Source of the DNA: JAQBQB01 sp963846925
Lineage (GTDB): Bacteria; Gemmatimonadota; Gemmatimonadetes; Gemmatimonadales; Gemmatimonadaceae
Direction: 5' to 3'
Length of the DNA: 64,000 nt
Assembly: GCA_963846925.1 (NCBI GenBank)
Contig: CAWJXW010000009.1
Span: 62,001-126,000 of the forward strand
In this document: piece by piece, positions 35,592-44,415 of the stretch
How the letters are laid out: every line of letters begins with the position of its first letter
How positions within the stretch are numbered: the stretch's first letter is position 1
Translations under genes and position numbers: made by a program
The notes under the pieces: model-generated
Seen by the model: the letters and a program-made list of their open reading frames with translations, nothing else
What the model was told of the DNA's origin: nothing
Database searches by the model: none

Positions 35592-38510
35592 TTACGGAAC
35601 GATCGCCTGCGTCATGTTCGTCGGCGCGTAGATCCCGTTGAACAGGAACTTGAACGTCCCGTGGGGCTGGCCGCGGAACGTGATCTCGGGCCCGAACAGA
35701 TAGACCTTGCCCTTCCCCACGCTCGACTCGATGATGGCCGCGCCGCCCTCGAGATAGTTCTGTCCCCACGCCCAACCGCTGCGCAGCGGCGACGCGCTGT
35801 CGAACCACGCGACCGCCTTCGTGCCTTTGAGCGCCGCGTCGGGCGACAGACGGAACACCGGGCTGTTGTCGAAGAAGACGTCGAGATGCTTGTCGAAGCC
35901 CGCCGCGACGGGATCGGTGTTGTCGACCGCGACGTTGAGGATCGAGCCCGGCACGTAATACTCCTCGCCGGTCAGCGTTCGATCCGGCTGGCCCGGGCCG
36001 CGCACGACGAGGTGATTCTCGATCGGCAGGTTGAGCGCGTAGCCGAGCGACGTCGCCGTCCCGACCGCGACGATGACTCCGCCGTCGTTCAGGAACTGCT
36101 TGAGCGCCGGCAGCGTCGTCTCGGGCGTCATCTGCCCCGTCATCTTCTGATACTCGGCCGGGATGTTCCCGCCGCGCCCCCCGCCTCCGCCGCCGCCACC
36201 ACCGCCGCGTCCAGCGAAGGCCGCGCCGCCGGCGCCGCGGATCTGCGCGCCCGACGGGAGAATCAGCACGTCGAACTTGCTCTTGAGATTCCCGGCGTCG
36301 AGGTCCTGCGGATACACGGTCTGATAAGGAATCTCGAATTGCTCGAACTCGTAGCGCGTCCAGCCGGACGGCATCGATCCGCCGTACTGGTCGAAGAGCG
36401 CGATGCGCTTCTCGGAAAGCTTGATCGCGTCGTTCGGCCGCGACGCGACGCCGGCGAAGCTCACGCCGAGGTCCGCGGCCGACTTTTGAAGAACCGAGGC
36501 GCTCGCGGCGGGAATGAAGAACGTGCCGGCCGGCCACGTCTTGCCGCCGATCTGGAGCGGCGACCGCAGCCAGTCCACTTCGCCGTGGGCCTTGAACATG
36601 CGATTGAGCACCGTCACCGCGTCGTTTTCCTCATGCGACATGAGGAAGCCGGCGGCGCCGGACGCACTCGCGAGGGTGCCGGCCATCGGCTTGGCCAGCT
36701 CCGTTCCGCGAATCTGCTTCAGGTTCGCCACATCGAACCCGTCGAGGACGCGGTCGAACTTCACGCCCATCTCGTAGGCGAGCGTCCAACCGGCGTTGTC
36801 GTACGGGCGACGCGGCGGGCCGCCGGGATACGCGAAGTCGTTCGGGTGGTCCTGCGGCTCCATCATGTCGAGCACCTGGCCGCGCGCCGCCTGCGCCGTC
36901 TTGATCACGAACGAGCCGGCCGGATAGTTGGTGCCGGCGACCGTGAATGGCCCCGTCGCCTGGTCCACGTATACGCCGACGTGGCGCAGCGTGTTCACGA
37001 ACTTGATCGCGGTGAGGAAGTCCGGCTGATTCGACGGAATGATGTAGCCGCGCGGATCGCGCTTGTCTTTCGCGTGGAGCACGTCGTTGTACGCGTGCAT
37101 CTGTGCCTCGACGTTGGCATTCCCACGGCCAAAGGGCGCGACGGGATTCCCGACCGCGCCGCCCGGCTGATCGCCCGCCGGTGTCGTCGCTCCGGCTCCG
37201 CCACCGCGTCCACCGCGACCACCCCGCCCTCCTCCGCCGGCGGGCGCGCCCGCCTGCGTGGCGCCCGAGCCGTTGAGCGCGGCGTCGGCTTCTGCGATGC
37301 GCTTTCCGGAGATCGTCCAGTTGTCGTGGCTGCCCGCGTCGATCGAGTGCTTGGCCATCAGGTACTTGTCGTAGAGCAGCGTCTCACGATAGCGCGACGC
37401 GAGGTCGAAGATCGCGTAGTTCGCCGAGACCGAGTAGTCGATCGACTGCCGGAAGTGCCAGACCTGCGGCGCGATCGGCGCCGGAAGGTCGCCGCGCGGC
37501 AACTGCTGGTCGGGGATGAACGGAATCCGCTCGGGCGTCGGGTTGCCGATCGATTCCGTGAGAATGCCGATGATGCCCTGGAAGTAGCCGATCGTGCGTA
37601 GACCGCCGTTCCACCACGTCGAGTAGCTCGAGCCCGAGCGCATCGTGAAGCCCGGCTTGTTCTCCTCGAGCAGACGCTGGTGGATCGCCGCGCCGACCAT
37701 GTCGAGACCCATGACGATCATGGGATCGAGGTTGTAGTTGAACGGATCGCGGAACGGCGGCGAGAACATCACCGTTCCGGCGGGGCCGGTCTGGTGATGG
37801 TTGTACATGATGACCGGGTGCCACTCCCAGAACATGAAGTGGTTGATGTTCTTCGTCTCGCTCAGGTTCGACATGAACGAGTCGCGGTTGTCGTCGTGGC
37901 CGGCGTACTTGTTGTAGAGGCGCGGGATGTTCATCGACCGCGCGAGCGAGTCCTTGTCCTTCATGTACCAGTCGGCGACGAGCTGCATGCCGTCGGGATT
38001 GGCGTGCACGGCGAGGATGATGTCGTCGTGCAGGATGCGCTTCGTCTCGTCGTCGTTCCGGCTCAGAAGCTGATAGGTCGTCTCGATCAGCTGGTTCGCG
38101 CCGAGGACTTCGGTGGCGTGGAGGCCGCCGTCGAACCAGACGACCGCTTTGCCTTCCTTCGCCAGCTCGTGGGCCTGCGCGTCGGTGAGTCCTTCACCTT
38201 TCGCCAGCCGCATCGAGATGTCCTGGTACTTCTTGAGGAGCTTGAAGTTTTCCGGCGCCGTGATGATCGCCGCCATCTGCGGGCGACCCTCCGACGACTT
38301 CCCGATCTCGACCGACTGCATGCGATCGGACTCCTGGTCGATCTTCTTCCAGTACGCCAGGAACTGGTCGTAGTTGGGCAGCCAGTAGTCGTCACCGATG
38401 TTGTGGCCGAAGAACTCCTTCGGCGACGTGACGTGACCCTGCGCGCCGGCCGTGACGGCGGCGAAGGCGATCGGCGCGAGCGCGAGGCGCCAGGAGCGGA
38501 GAATCCGCAT
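35592..38510 (-). CDS. Secreted M14 family metallocarboxypeptidase with C-terminal glutaminase-like domain
   Basis: A 972-residue exported enzyme from ATG 38510 with a signal peptide (LALAPIAFAAVTAGAQ). The M14 zinc site is GGLHATEVLGANQL (His-x-x-Glu) with the third ligand in LAVHANPDGMQL; the catalytic Glu is likely in IGILTESIGNP. The C-terminal third resembles a class I glutaminase-like fold (VLILPSGAQIRG, NDGGVIVAVGTAT). Two Gly/Arg-rich linkers (GGGGRGGRGGRGGGAG and a poly-Gly tract) separate domains. Such large M14 proteins are typical of Gemmatimonadota and degrade peptides outside the cytoplasm. Confidence 0.88.
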   Translation of the reverse strand: MRILRSWRLALAPIAFAAVTAGAQGHVTSPKEFFGHNIGDDYWLPNYDQFLAYWKKIDQESDRMQSVEIGKSSEGRPQMAAIITAPENFKLLKKYQDISMRLAKGEGLTDAQAHELAKEGKAVVWFDGGLHATEVLGANQLIETTYQLLSRNDDETKRILHDDIILAVHANPDGMQLVADWYMKDKDSLARSMNIPRLYNKYAGHDDNRDSFMSNLSETKNINHFMFWEWHPVIMYNHHQTGPAGTVMFSPPFRDPFNYNLDPMIVMGLDMVGAAIHQRLLEENKPGFTMRSGSSYSTWWNGGLRTIGYFQGIIGILTESIGNPTPERIPFIPDQQLPRGDLPAPIAPQVWHFRQSIDYSVSANYAIFDLASRYRETLLYDKYLMAKHSIDAGSHDNWTISGKRIAEADAALNGSGATQAGAPAGGGGRGGRGGRGGGAGATTPAGDQPGGAVGNPVAPFGRGNANVEAQMHAYNDVLHAKDKRDPRGYIIPSNQPDFLTAIKFVNTLRHVGVYVDQATGPFTVAGTNYPAGSFVIKTAQAARGQVLDMMEPQDHPNDFAYPGGPPRRPYDNAGWTLAYEMGVKFDRVLDGFDVANLKQIRGTELAKPMAGTLASASGAAGFLMSHEENDAVTVLNRMFKAHGEVDWLRSPLQIGGKTWPAGTFFIPAASASVLQKSAADLGVSFAGVASRPNDAIKLSEKRIALFDQYGGSMPSGWTRYEFEQFEIPYQTVYPQDLDAGNLKSKFDVLILPSGAQIRGAGGAAFAGRGGGGGGGGGGRGGNIPAEYQKMTGQMTPETTLPALKQFLNDGGVIVAVGTATSLGYALNLPIENHLVVRGPGQPDRTLTGEEYYVPGSILNVAVDNTDPVAAGFDKHLDVFFDNSPVFRLSPDAALKGTKAVAWFDSASPLRSGWAWGQNYLEGGAAIIESSVGKGKVYLFGPEITFRGQPHGTFKFLFNGIYAPTNMTQAIVP

Positions 38511-38568
38511 CGTCTCTAAAACCTCGAGAGCATGTGGGGTGTGACGGACGCCGGGTGGAGGCGGCCGG

Positions 38569-38696
38569 ACCGAGGGGCAAAACGTCCTCCGGCCAAGAGA
38601 TAGATTGGCCTCTGAGAATACGGCCCGGAAGGGTCCAGCGCTGGCGCGTGCTCTCCGGTAGTGACGCCTCAGGGCCGGAGGAGAATTGGCCCTCGG
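38569..38696. repeat. Intergenic foldback with CCGAGGG/CTCCTCCGGCC arms
   Basis: The left arm (38569-38594) and right arm (38673-38696, GGCCGGAGGAGAATTGGCCC then TCGG) are imperfect reverse complements over about 25 bases. A perfect palindrome CCAGCGCTGG lies near the centre (38636-38645). The element fills the gap between the divergent M14 and DUF5700-like genes. Words differ from the other foldbacks in the window. Confidence 0.6.
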
Positions 38697-38760
38697 ACGT
38701 TCAAACCATCCGGCGGGGCGCGGCATCTTTCCCTGCATCGCACCACTCTCGGACGACCGC

Positions 38761-40162
38761 GTGATTCGCTCCCTCGCCAGGCTTCCCCTGATTCTCGCCG
38801 CCGCCGCCGACCTGGCCGCCGCCCAGGCGCCCTCGATGCAGGGCTCCTCGTCGGCCGCCGTTACCCTCGGCCGACAGCGCCGCGAAGCTGAACCGGGCAG
38901 GTCTCTGGCACGACGCACTGATGGTCGCGCGGATGCGGATGCCGGCGGCCACTGCCGCCGAAAAGTGCTCCCTCCGGATCGACATTCTCCAGTCGCTGCA
39001 GCGGATGGGCTTGCTGGAGGACGCCGCGAGCGAGTTCAAGACCTTTGACCCGCAGTGCCTCGAGAGCGCCTCGGCCAAGGCGCGCGCCGACGAGGTGGCG
39101 CGCATTCGGTCCGAGACGACGCTCCCGCCGCTGCCGACGGCTGGCCTCGACTTCTCCGGCGTCGACGAGTTCTGGCGCCTCGCCGATCAACTGACGAAGG
39201 ACATCGAGCCCTCTGAGGACGACTGGCACCGGCTGGCCTCCTCGGTCGGCTACCGGCTCTCCTTACAGCTGGTCCAGACCTCGCGGTCCGACATGGAGAT
39301 CGCGCTTCGGCCGTCGCGTAGGGCGGAGTTCGACAGTCTCACGAAGATCGCCAACGACCAGGCCGACAGGCTGCGGCACTTTCGCGCCACGATGACTCAC
39401 CGCGCAGCGCTCGCCGCGTACCGCGACTCCCTCACTCGATCGCTGCCGGTGGACAAAGCCGTGGCGATCATGTCGCGATTCCTTCCGCCGCACGCTACCG
39501 ACGGCAAGACCCCGCCGCTCGTCGCGTTCGGGCTCTTTCGAGATGACGCCTACTCGCTCGGCCCGCTCGGCGTCGTGATCGACCTCGACTACGTGTACGA
39601 GGAGGGCGGCCTCGTGGAGCTGCTGGCGCACGAGTTCCACCATTCGTACCTCAGCGCGATGAGCAGCCTTCGCGACCCGGAACGCGACTCGTCCACGGCG
39701 CTCTATTTCGCGCTGCGCAACATGCGCAACGAGGGAATCGCCGACCTGATCGACAAGCCATACCCGCTCTCGTACCCGAAAAGCGCGATCATGAGCGCCT
39801 ACGCCAAGCGCTATAACGAAGCGTACGCGCGCACGCCGGCGGTCATTCACTCGATAGACTCGGCGTTGGCAATCGCGGCCGACGATTCGACGAAGTTGCC
39901 GGCCGTTGGACGGCGCGTGACCGAGCTGCTGCCGTCATCGGGCCACTACAACGGCTCGTACGTCGCGCGCGAGATCTACGAGACGTTCGGCGTCGACTCG
40001 CTCTACCCCGGCGTCTACAACTTCTTCGCGTTCCTGCGCGCGTACGCTGCCGCCGAAGCGAAACGCGGCAATCCGCCGCCGTTCTCACCGAAGTCGGTCG
40101 CTCTGCTAAACGCTCTCGAGCGAAAGTACTCGCTCCGCCCCATCGGTCCGCGTGACCCGTAG
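38761..40162 (+). CDS. DUF5700-like secreted zinc protease, one +1 frameshift
   Basis: A GTG at 38761 opens a signal peptide (VIRSLARLPLILAAAADLAA, then AAQ). The frame shifts at the CCC run 38864-38866, and removing one C joins AVTL to SADSAAKLNRAGLWHDALMV. The body is continuous from there and contains the gluzincin motif LLAHEFHHSYLSAMSS near residue 300, with a downstream Glu in RNEGIADLIDKPY as third ligand. The repaired length is about 466 residues. It is likely a periplasmic metalloprotease; the substrate is unknown. Confidence 0.78.
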
Positions 40163-40172
40163 CCGTTAGCCC

Positions 40173-40208
40173 GAGCCTCGATCGGCGGTCGGCCGAAAGC
40201 CGAGGCTC
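40173..40208. terminator. Bidirectional hairpin between convergent genes
   Basis: GAGCCTCG (40173-40180) pairs with CGAGGCTC (40201-40208) across a GC-rich loop that contains a second small stem. It lies between the DUF5700-like gene and map, which converge, so it may serve both. It has only a short T run. Confidence 0.5.
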
Positions 40209-40958
40209 TTACCGCGTGAGTATTCGCGGACCGTTTTCCGTAATGGCGACGGTGTGCTCGAAGTGCGCCGAGAGGGATCCGTCGAGCGTGACGATGGTCC
40301 AGCGATCGGCGAGCGTCTTGGTCGCCGGGCCGCCGACGTTCACCATCGGCTCGATGGCCACGGTCAGCCCTGCCGACAGTCGCTCGCGCCGCTTCGGTTT
40401 GCCGTAGTTCGGCACCTGCGGCTCCTCGTGGAACTCGACGCCGATCCCGTGGCCGACGAGGTCGCGCACCACGGTGAATCCGGATTCCTCGACCACGCCC
40501 TGCACAGCCGCGCCGATGTCGCCGATGTGGTTGCCGAGCACCGCGGCGTCGATCCCCGCGGCGAGCGCGCGCTGCGTGACGTCGAGCAGACGCTGAGCCT
40601 CCGGAGAGATCGTGCCGACTGGAACGGTGGTCGCGCTGTCGGTGAAGTAGCCCTTGTAGCCGACGCCGACGTCGAGCGAGACGATGTCGCCCTCCTTGAG
40701 CACGCGCTTCGCCGACGGAATGCCGTGGACGATCTCGTTGTTCAGCGACGCGCAGATGCTGCCGGGAAATCCGTACAGCCCCTTGAACGCCGGCACCGCG
40801 CCTTCGTGGCTGCGGATGAACTCCTCGGCGATCGTGTCGAGCTCGCCCGTAGAGATGCCGGGGCGAACGGCGCTGCGCAGCGTCTCGATGGTCGCCGCGA
40901 GGATCTTCCCGCCCTGCGCCATCAGCTCGAGCTCACGCGCCGACTTGAGCTGGATCAC
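40209..40958 (-). CDS. map: Type I methionine aminopeptidase
   Basis: A 249-residue enzyme from GTG 40958, which overlaps the adk stop as GTGA. The dinuclear metal site is seen in VSLDVGVGYKGYFTDSATT (two Asp), VGHGIGVEFHEEPQVPNYG (His and nearby His), TVAIEPMVNVG (Glu) and FEHTVAITENG (Glu). It removes initiator Met from new proteins. It completes the adk-map pair that often follows secY. Confidence 0.95.
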   Translation of the reverse strand: MIQLKSARELELMAQGGKILAATIETLRSAVRPGISTGELDTIAEEFIRSHEGAVPAFKGLYGFPGSICASLNNEIVHGIPSAKRVLKEGDIVSLDVGVGYKGYFTDSATTVPVGTISPEAQRLLDVTQRALAAGIDAAVLGNHIGDIGAAVQGVVEESGFTVVRDLVGHGIGVEFHEEPQVPNYGKPKRRERLSAGLTVAIEPMVNVGGPATKTLADRWTIVTLDGSLSAHFEHTVAITENGPRILTR

Positions 40959-41593
40959 GCCTTCAATGCCTCGAGCGCCCTCGCCGTGATCGCGCCAACG
41001 TCGCCGACCGCGCCGATCACGACGACCTTGCCGTCGTTCTTCTTGTACCAGTCGAGCACCGGCGCGGTCTGCTCTTCGTAGACGCGGAGGCGCGTGCGGA
41101 TCGCCTCGGGCTCGTCGTCTTTCCGGCGCACGAGCTTTCCGCCGTCTTTTTTGTCGCACGGGGAGCCGGGCTGTCTTCCCGTGTACGGCGTCTGGCATTT
41201 CTCGCACACGGTGCGCGTGCTGAGGCGACTCACGATCTCGTCGTTGTCGATGTCGAAAACGAGCACGGCGTCCACGCGGCGTCCGAGCGTCTTCAGCATC
41301 TTGTGTAGCCCCTCCGCCTGCGGCACCGTGCGCACGACGCCGTCGAGGATCACGCCGCGCGCGTACTCGGGGTGTTTGAGCTCTTCGCCGACGATGCCGA
41401 GGATGACGGAATCAGGCACGAGGTCGCCACGATCCATGAACGCCTTGGCTTCGAGCCCGAGCCTCGTGCCCGCGCGCACGGCGCCGCGCAGCACGTCACC
41501 GGTCGCGAGAGTGGGCACACCGAGCTTCTTCGCGAGCAGCGGAGCCTGCGTTCCCTTTCCGGCGCCGGGTTTTCCGAAGAGGACGATGATCAT
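40955..41593 (-). CDS. adk: Adenylate kinase
   Basis: A 212-residue kinase with P-loop FGKPGAGKGTQAPLLA, LATGDVLRGAV for AMP binding, and a Cys-type zinc LID domain (CEKCQTPYTG with a later Cys and Asp). The usually invariant DGFPRT reads LDGVVRTVPQAE here, with Val-Val in place of Phe-Pro. The catalytic Arg in that motif is kept. It interconverts AMP, ADP and ATP. It is separated from secY by the GxxExxY insertion and the secY terminator, so it probably has its own promoter. Confidence 0.93.
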   Translation of the reverse strand: MIIVLFGKPGAGKGTQAPLLAKKLGVPTLATGDVLRGAVRAGTRLGLEAKAFMDRGDLVPDSVILGIVGEELKHPEYARGVILDGVVRTVPQAEGLHKMLKTLGRRVDAVLVFDIDNDEIVSRLSTRTVCEKCQTPYTGRQPGSPCDKKDGGKLVRRKDDEPEAIRTRLRVYEEQTAPVLDWYKKNDGKVVVIGAVGDVGAITARALEALKA

Positions 41594-41690
41594 CGTGCAG
41601 AAATGTATGGAGAAATTGGTTCGCTCGGAAATCTTCCGGTATCGATCGTGGCGGGATTGCAGACCACTCTATTGGGACACTTGGGAACTA

Positions 41691-42187
41691 CTCAACGCAG
41701 GGGACGCAGAGGTGCAGGGGTCGCAGAGGAGAGCGAAACCGGGTGAAATAGAATCGGTGCGGCTCAATGAGATCAGTGGGGAGATTGTACGAGCGTCGAT
41801 GGCTGTTCATTCGGTGCTCGGACCGGGGCTGCTCGAGAATGCGTACGAGGCCTGTTTGGCCTGCGAGCTTCGAGAACAAGGTCTCATGGTGCAGACTCAG
41901 GTCGCGCTCCCGGTCATCTACAAGAACATCAGGGTCGAAGCCGGCTATCGAATCGACCTGCTCGTGGAAGAGTCGGTGATCGTCGAGGTTAAGACCGTCA
42001 TCAGGATTCACCCGGTGCACGAAGCTCAACTCCTCACCCACCTTCGACTCTCCGGCCATCGCCTTGGTCTGCTTCTGAATTTCTACGTTCCCCACATGCG
42101 CGACGGCATCAAACGCATCGTGAACAACCTCTGAGCTGTCGTTGCTGTCCCCGGCGTCCCCTGCGTCTCTGCGTCCCCTGCGTTGAG
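41691..42187. mobile_element. GxxExxY gene unit bounded by ~39-bp inverted repeats
   Basis: The left repeat at 41691-41729 begins CTCAACGCAGGGGACGCAGA. The right one at 42149-42187 is its reverse complement with about five mismatches over 39 bases; the outer 21 are identical. Between them lies a single plus-strand gene. The unit interrupts the secY-adk junction, on the opposite strand to all surrounding genes. Solo copies of the repeat occur at 5471 and 18869. No transposase is present and no target duplication was seen, so mobility is inference. Confidence 0.65.
41757..42134 (+). CDS. GxxExxY family protein (PD-(D/E)XK-like nuclease fold)
   Basis: A 125-residue protein from GTG 41757. It carries the name-giving motif GPGLLENAYEACLACELREQ and nuclease-like acidic and basic residues: Asp in GYRIDLLVEE and Glu-Val-Lys in VIVEVKTVIRI, then a QLLTHLRLSG helix and a LNFYVPHMRDGIKRIVNN end. 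The family is related to PDDEXK nucleases, and I know of no established function. The start was set by the usual RLNEISGEIVRAS opening; longer upstream frames read through the repeat and are not trusted. Confidence 0.87.
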   Translation: MRLNEISGEIVRASMAVHSVLGPGLLENAYEACLACELREQGLMVQTQVALPVIYKNIRVEAGYRIDLLVEESVIVEVKTVIRIHPVHEAQLLTHLRLSGHRLGLLLNFYVPHMRDGIKRIVNNL

Positions 42188-42212
42188 CACTTCGGACCGC
42201 CCGACACAAGAA

Positions 42213-42238
42213 GGGCCCGGCCAATTGCGGCCGGGCCC
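42213..42238 (-). terminator. secY terminator
   Basis: GGGCCCGGCC pairs with GGCCGGGCCC around an AATTGC loop, a perfect 10-bp stem. On the minus strand it is followed by TTCTTGT. It lies 22 bases past the secY stop and would end the ribosomal operon before adk and map. Confidence 0.75.
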
Positions 42239-42260
42239 CGAGCGTCACCGTGACGGGGCG

Positions 42261-43601
42261 CTAGTACCCGCCGGGCGCTCCCTGTCGTCCACGGAACTTG
42301 ATCCGCCCCTTCTTCATGAACCCATCGTACTTCCGCAGGAGCAAGTGCTGGTTCATCTGCGTGATCGTGTCCAGCGCGACGCCGACGACGATCAGGAGGG
42401 AGGTTCCCCCGAAGTTGAACGGCACGTTCATCGCCGTCGAGATCCAGATCGGCATCAGCGCGACGGCTGTCAGAAAGAGCGCGCCCGGAAGGGTGATCTT
42501 CGATACGACGTCGTCGATGTATTCGGCCGTCTTGGCGCCGGGCTTTACGCCCGGCACGAATCCGCCCTGCTTCTTCAGGTTCTCGGCCACGTCGATCGGG
42601 TTGAAGATGATCGACGTGTAGAAGTACGTGAAGAACAGGATGAGGATGGCGGACAGGATGTAGTAGAGCGTCGTCCCCGGGGCGAGCAGGTCGGCGAAGT
42701 CGCGCAGCTTGGGGCTGCCCATGAACTGCGCCACGGCGCCCGGCACGACGATCACCGACTGCGCGAAGACGATCGGCATGACGCCCGACGCGTTGACGCG
42801 CAGCGGGATGTAGCTGCGGCTCGCCTCGCGCATGCGGCCCTTTTGCATCGTGCGCTGCGGTATCTGGATCAGCACCTTGCGCGCCGCCATCGTCACGGAG
42901 ACGACCGCCGCCACGACGCCGGCCATGATGATGATCAGCACGACGAGCGAGAAGGCGCCAATGACGCCCGTGCTCACGTAGCCGAACGCCGAGAAAATGC
43001 TCGGCCAGATGCGCTCGACGATCGAGAAGAAGATCATCAAGCTCGCGCCGTTGCCGATGCCGCGCTCGGTGATCTGCTCGCCGAGCCACATGACGAAGAT
43101 CGCGCCGACGGTGAGGAAGAACGTCATCAGGACGCGGAACTTGAACCCGGGGTTGACCACCGCGCCCTGGATCCCTTCGGCGAAGATCGAGAAACCCCAT
43201 GCCTGCACGGCGGCGAGCGCCACCGTCGCGTAACGCGACCACTGGTTCAGGCGTTTCCGCCCTTCCTCGTCCTTCGACATCTTGTCCACCTGCGGCACCA
43301 CGGCCTGCGCGATCTGCTGGAAGATGCTGGCCGAGATGTACGGCATGATCCCGAGCGCGAACACCGTCGCCCGGGCGAGCTGGCCGCCGGTGAACAGGTT
43401 GTACAACCCGAGCAGGCCGCCCCCGTTCTTCTGCGAATCGATGAAGTCCGAGATCGCCTGCGGGTTGATGCCCGGCGCCGTCACGTGCGCGCCGATGCGA
43501 TACACCAGCAGGCAGAGCAGCGTGAACAGGATTTTGTCTTTCAGCTCCGGCGTGCGGAACAGGTTCTGGACCGCGGACGCCGCCGCATTCGACTGAGCCA
43601 T
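42261..43601 (-). CDS. secY: Protein translocase subunit SecY
   Basis: A 446-residue protein with ten membrane helices, from ATG 43601 behind GAGG. SecY signatures include YRIGAHVTAPGIN at the start, GIMPYISASIFQQI and GIQGAVVNPG, and the C-terminal IKFRGRQGAPGGY. It forms the SecYEG channel for export. It is the last gene of the S10-spc style operon and is followed by a strong hairpin. A longer start at 43637 would overlap rplO and is not needed. Confidence 0.96.
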   Translation of the reverse strand: MAQSNAAASAVQNLFRTPELKDKILFTLLCLLVYRIGAHVTAPGINPQAISDFIDSQKNGGGLLGLYNLFTGGQLARATVFALGIMPYISASIFQQIAQAVVPQVDKMSKDEEGRKRLNQWSRYATVALAAVQAWGFSIFAEGIQGAVVNPGFKFRVLMTFFLTVGAIFVMWLGEQITERGIGNGASLMIFFSIVERIWPSIFSAFGYVSTGVIGAFSLVVLIIIMAGVVAAVVSVTMAARKVLIQIPQRTMQKGRMREASRSYIPLRVNASGVMPIVFAQSVIVVPGAVAQFMGSPKLRDFADLLAPGTTLYYILSAILILFFTYFYTSIIFNPIDVAENLKKQGGFVPGVKPGAKTAEYIDDVVSKITLPGALFLTAVALMPIWISTAMNVPFNFGGTSLLIVVGVALDTITQMNQHLLLRKYDGFMKKGRIKFRGRQGAPGGY

Positions 43602-43617
43602 AGTGGGGTTCCCTCGA

Positions 43618-44103
43618 TTACTCCTCGACGCGGCCACCCGCCGCGGCGATCTTCTCGCGTGCGCCCGCGCTCACCTTGAGCCCGCGCACCGCGATCGCCT
43701 TGGTGATCTCGCCGTTGGCAAGGACTTTCACCGGCCCCTTGTTCGCCCGGACGAGCCCCGCTTCGGTGAGCGATTCGCGCGTGATCTCGCCGGTCAACGA
43801 CTCGAGATCGTTGAGCCGCACGATCTGCGACTCCTCGCGGAACGGATTCGTGAAGCCACGCTTCGGCAGGCGTCGCGTGAGCGGCATCTGGCCGCCCTCG
43901 AAATGCGGTTTGCCACCGCCCGGACCATGGTGGCCCGCGCGCGCCTTGATGCCCTTGGTGCCCTTGCCCGACGTCTTACCCGTGCCCGAGCCCGGACCGC
44001 GGCCCAGGCGCTTGCGGTTCCGCGTGGAACCCGGCGCCGGCGTGAGGTTGTAGAGGCCGATCTTCTCGACTGTCTTGGCCGCGGCCTTTGCTTTTTTCGG
44101 CAT
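43618..44103 (-). CDS. rplO: 50S ribosomal protein L15
   Basis: A 161-residue L15 with the Gly-rich N-terminal loop (KRLGRGPGSGTGKTSGKGTK), HHGPGGGKPHFEGGQMPL, and RRLPKRGFTNPFREESQIV. The first ~15 residues (MPKKAKAAAKTVEKIG) are an Ala/Lys-rich extension relative to the standard start. It sits between rpmD and secY as in most bacteria. Confidence 0.96.
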   Translation of the reverse strand: MPKKAKAAAKTVEKIGLYNLTPAPGSTRNRKRLGRGPGSGTGKTSGKGTKGIKARAGHHGPGGGKPHFEGGQMPLTRRLPKRGFTNPFREESQIVRLNDLESLTGEITRESLTEAGLVRANKGPVKVLANGEITKAIAVRGLKVSAGAREKIAAAGGRVEE

Positions 44104-44415
44104 TTACTTGGCCTCCCCCTCCGCCTTCGCCTTCGCTTTCGGCTTCGGCTTGGACTTGGTCTGTCCGTCGATCACACTGACCTCGACGAGGTGACGCACT
44201 TGCTTGAGCTGCCCCCGCAGTCCCGGAGTGATCGGCTTTTCGATGACGGCCTGATGATGCTTGAGCCCGATGGCCTCGAGCGTCGCGCGCATGCGCCACG
44301 AGTGCCCGATGCCGCTGCGGATCTGCTTGATACGAACGTTACCCGATTCCGGAAGGTTTTGCTTTTCCGTCTTCGCCGGCCCGCGTCGCGGGTGCCACAC
44401 GAACGTCCGCGCCAT
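44104..44415 (-). CDS. rpmD: 50S ribosomal protein L30, extended at both ends
   Basis: From ATG 44415, about 103 residues: an N-terminal addition MARTFVWHPRRGPAKTEK, the L30 core (IKQIRSGIGHSWRMRATLEA, GLRGQLKQVRHLVEVSVID), and a basic C-terminal tail KSKPKPKAKAKAEGEAK. Standard L30 is about 60 residues. In the given sequence it is in frame with rpsE without a stop, but a GGAG site and a TAATG overlap argue for a separate gene (see rpsE). Confidence 0.85.
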   Translation of the reverse strand: MARTFVWHPRRGPAKTEKQNLPESGNVRIKQIRSGIGHSWRMRATLEAIGLKHHQAVIEKPITPGLRGQLKQVRHLVEVSVIDGQTKSKPKPKAKAKAEGEAK

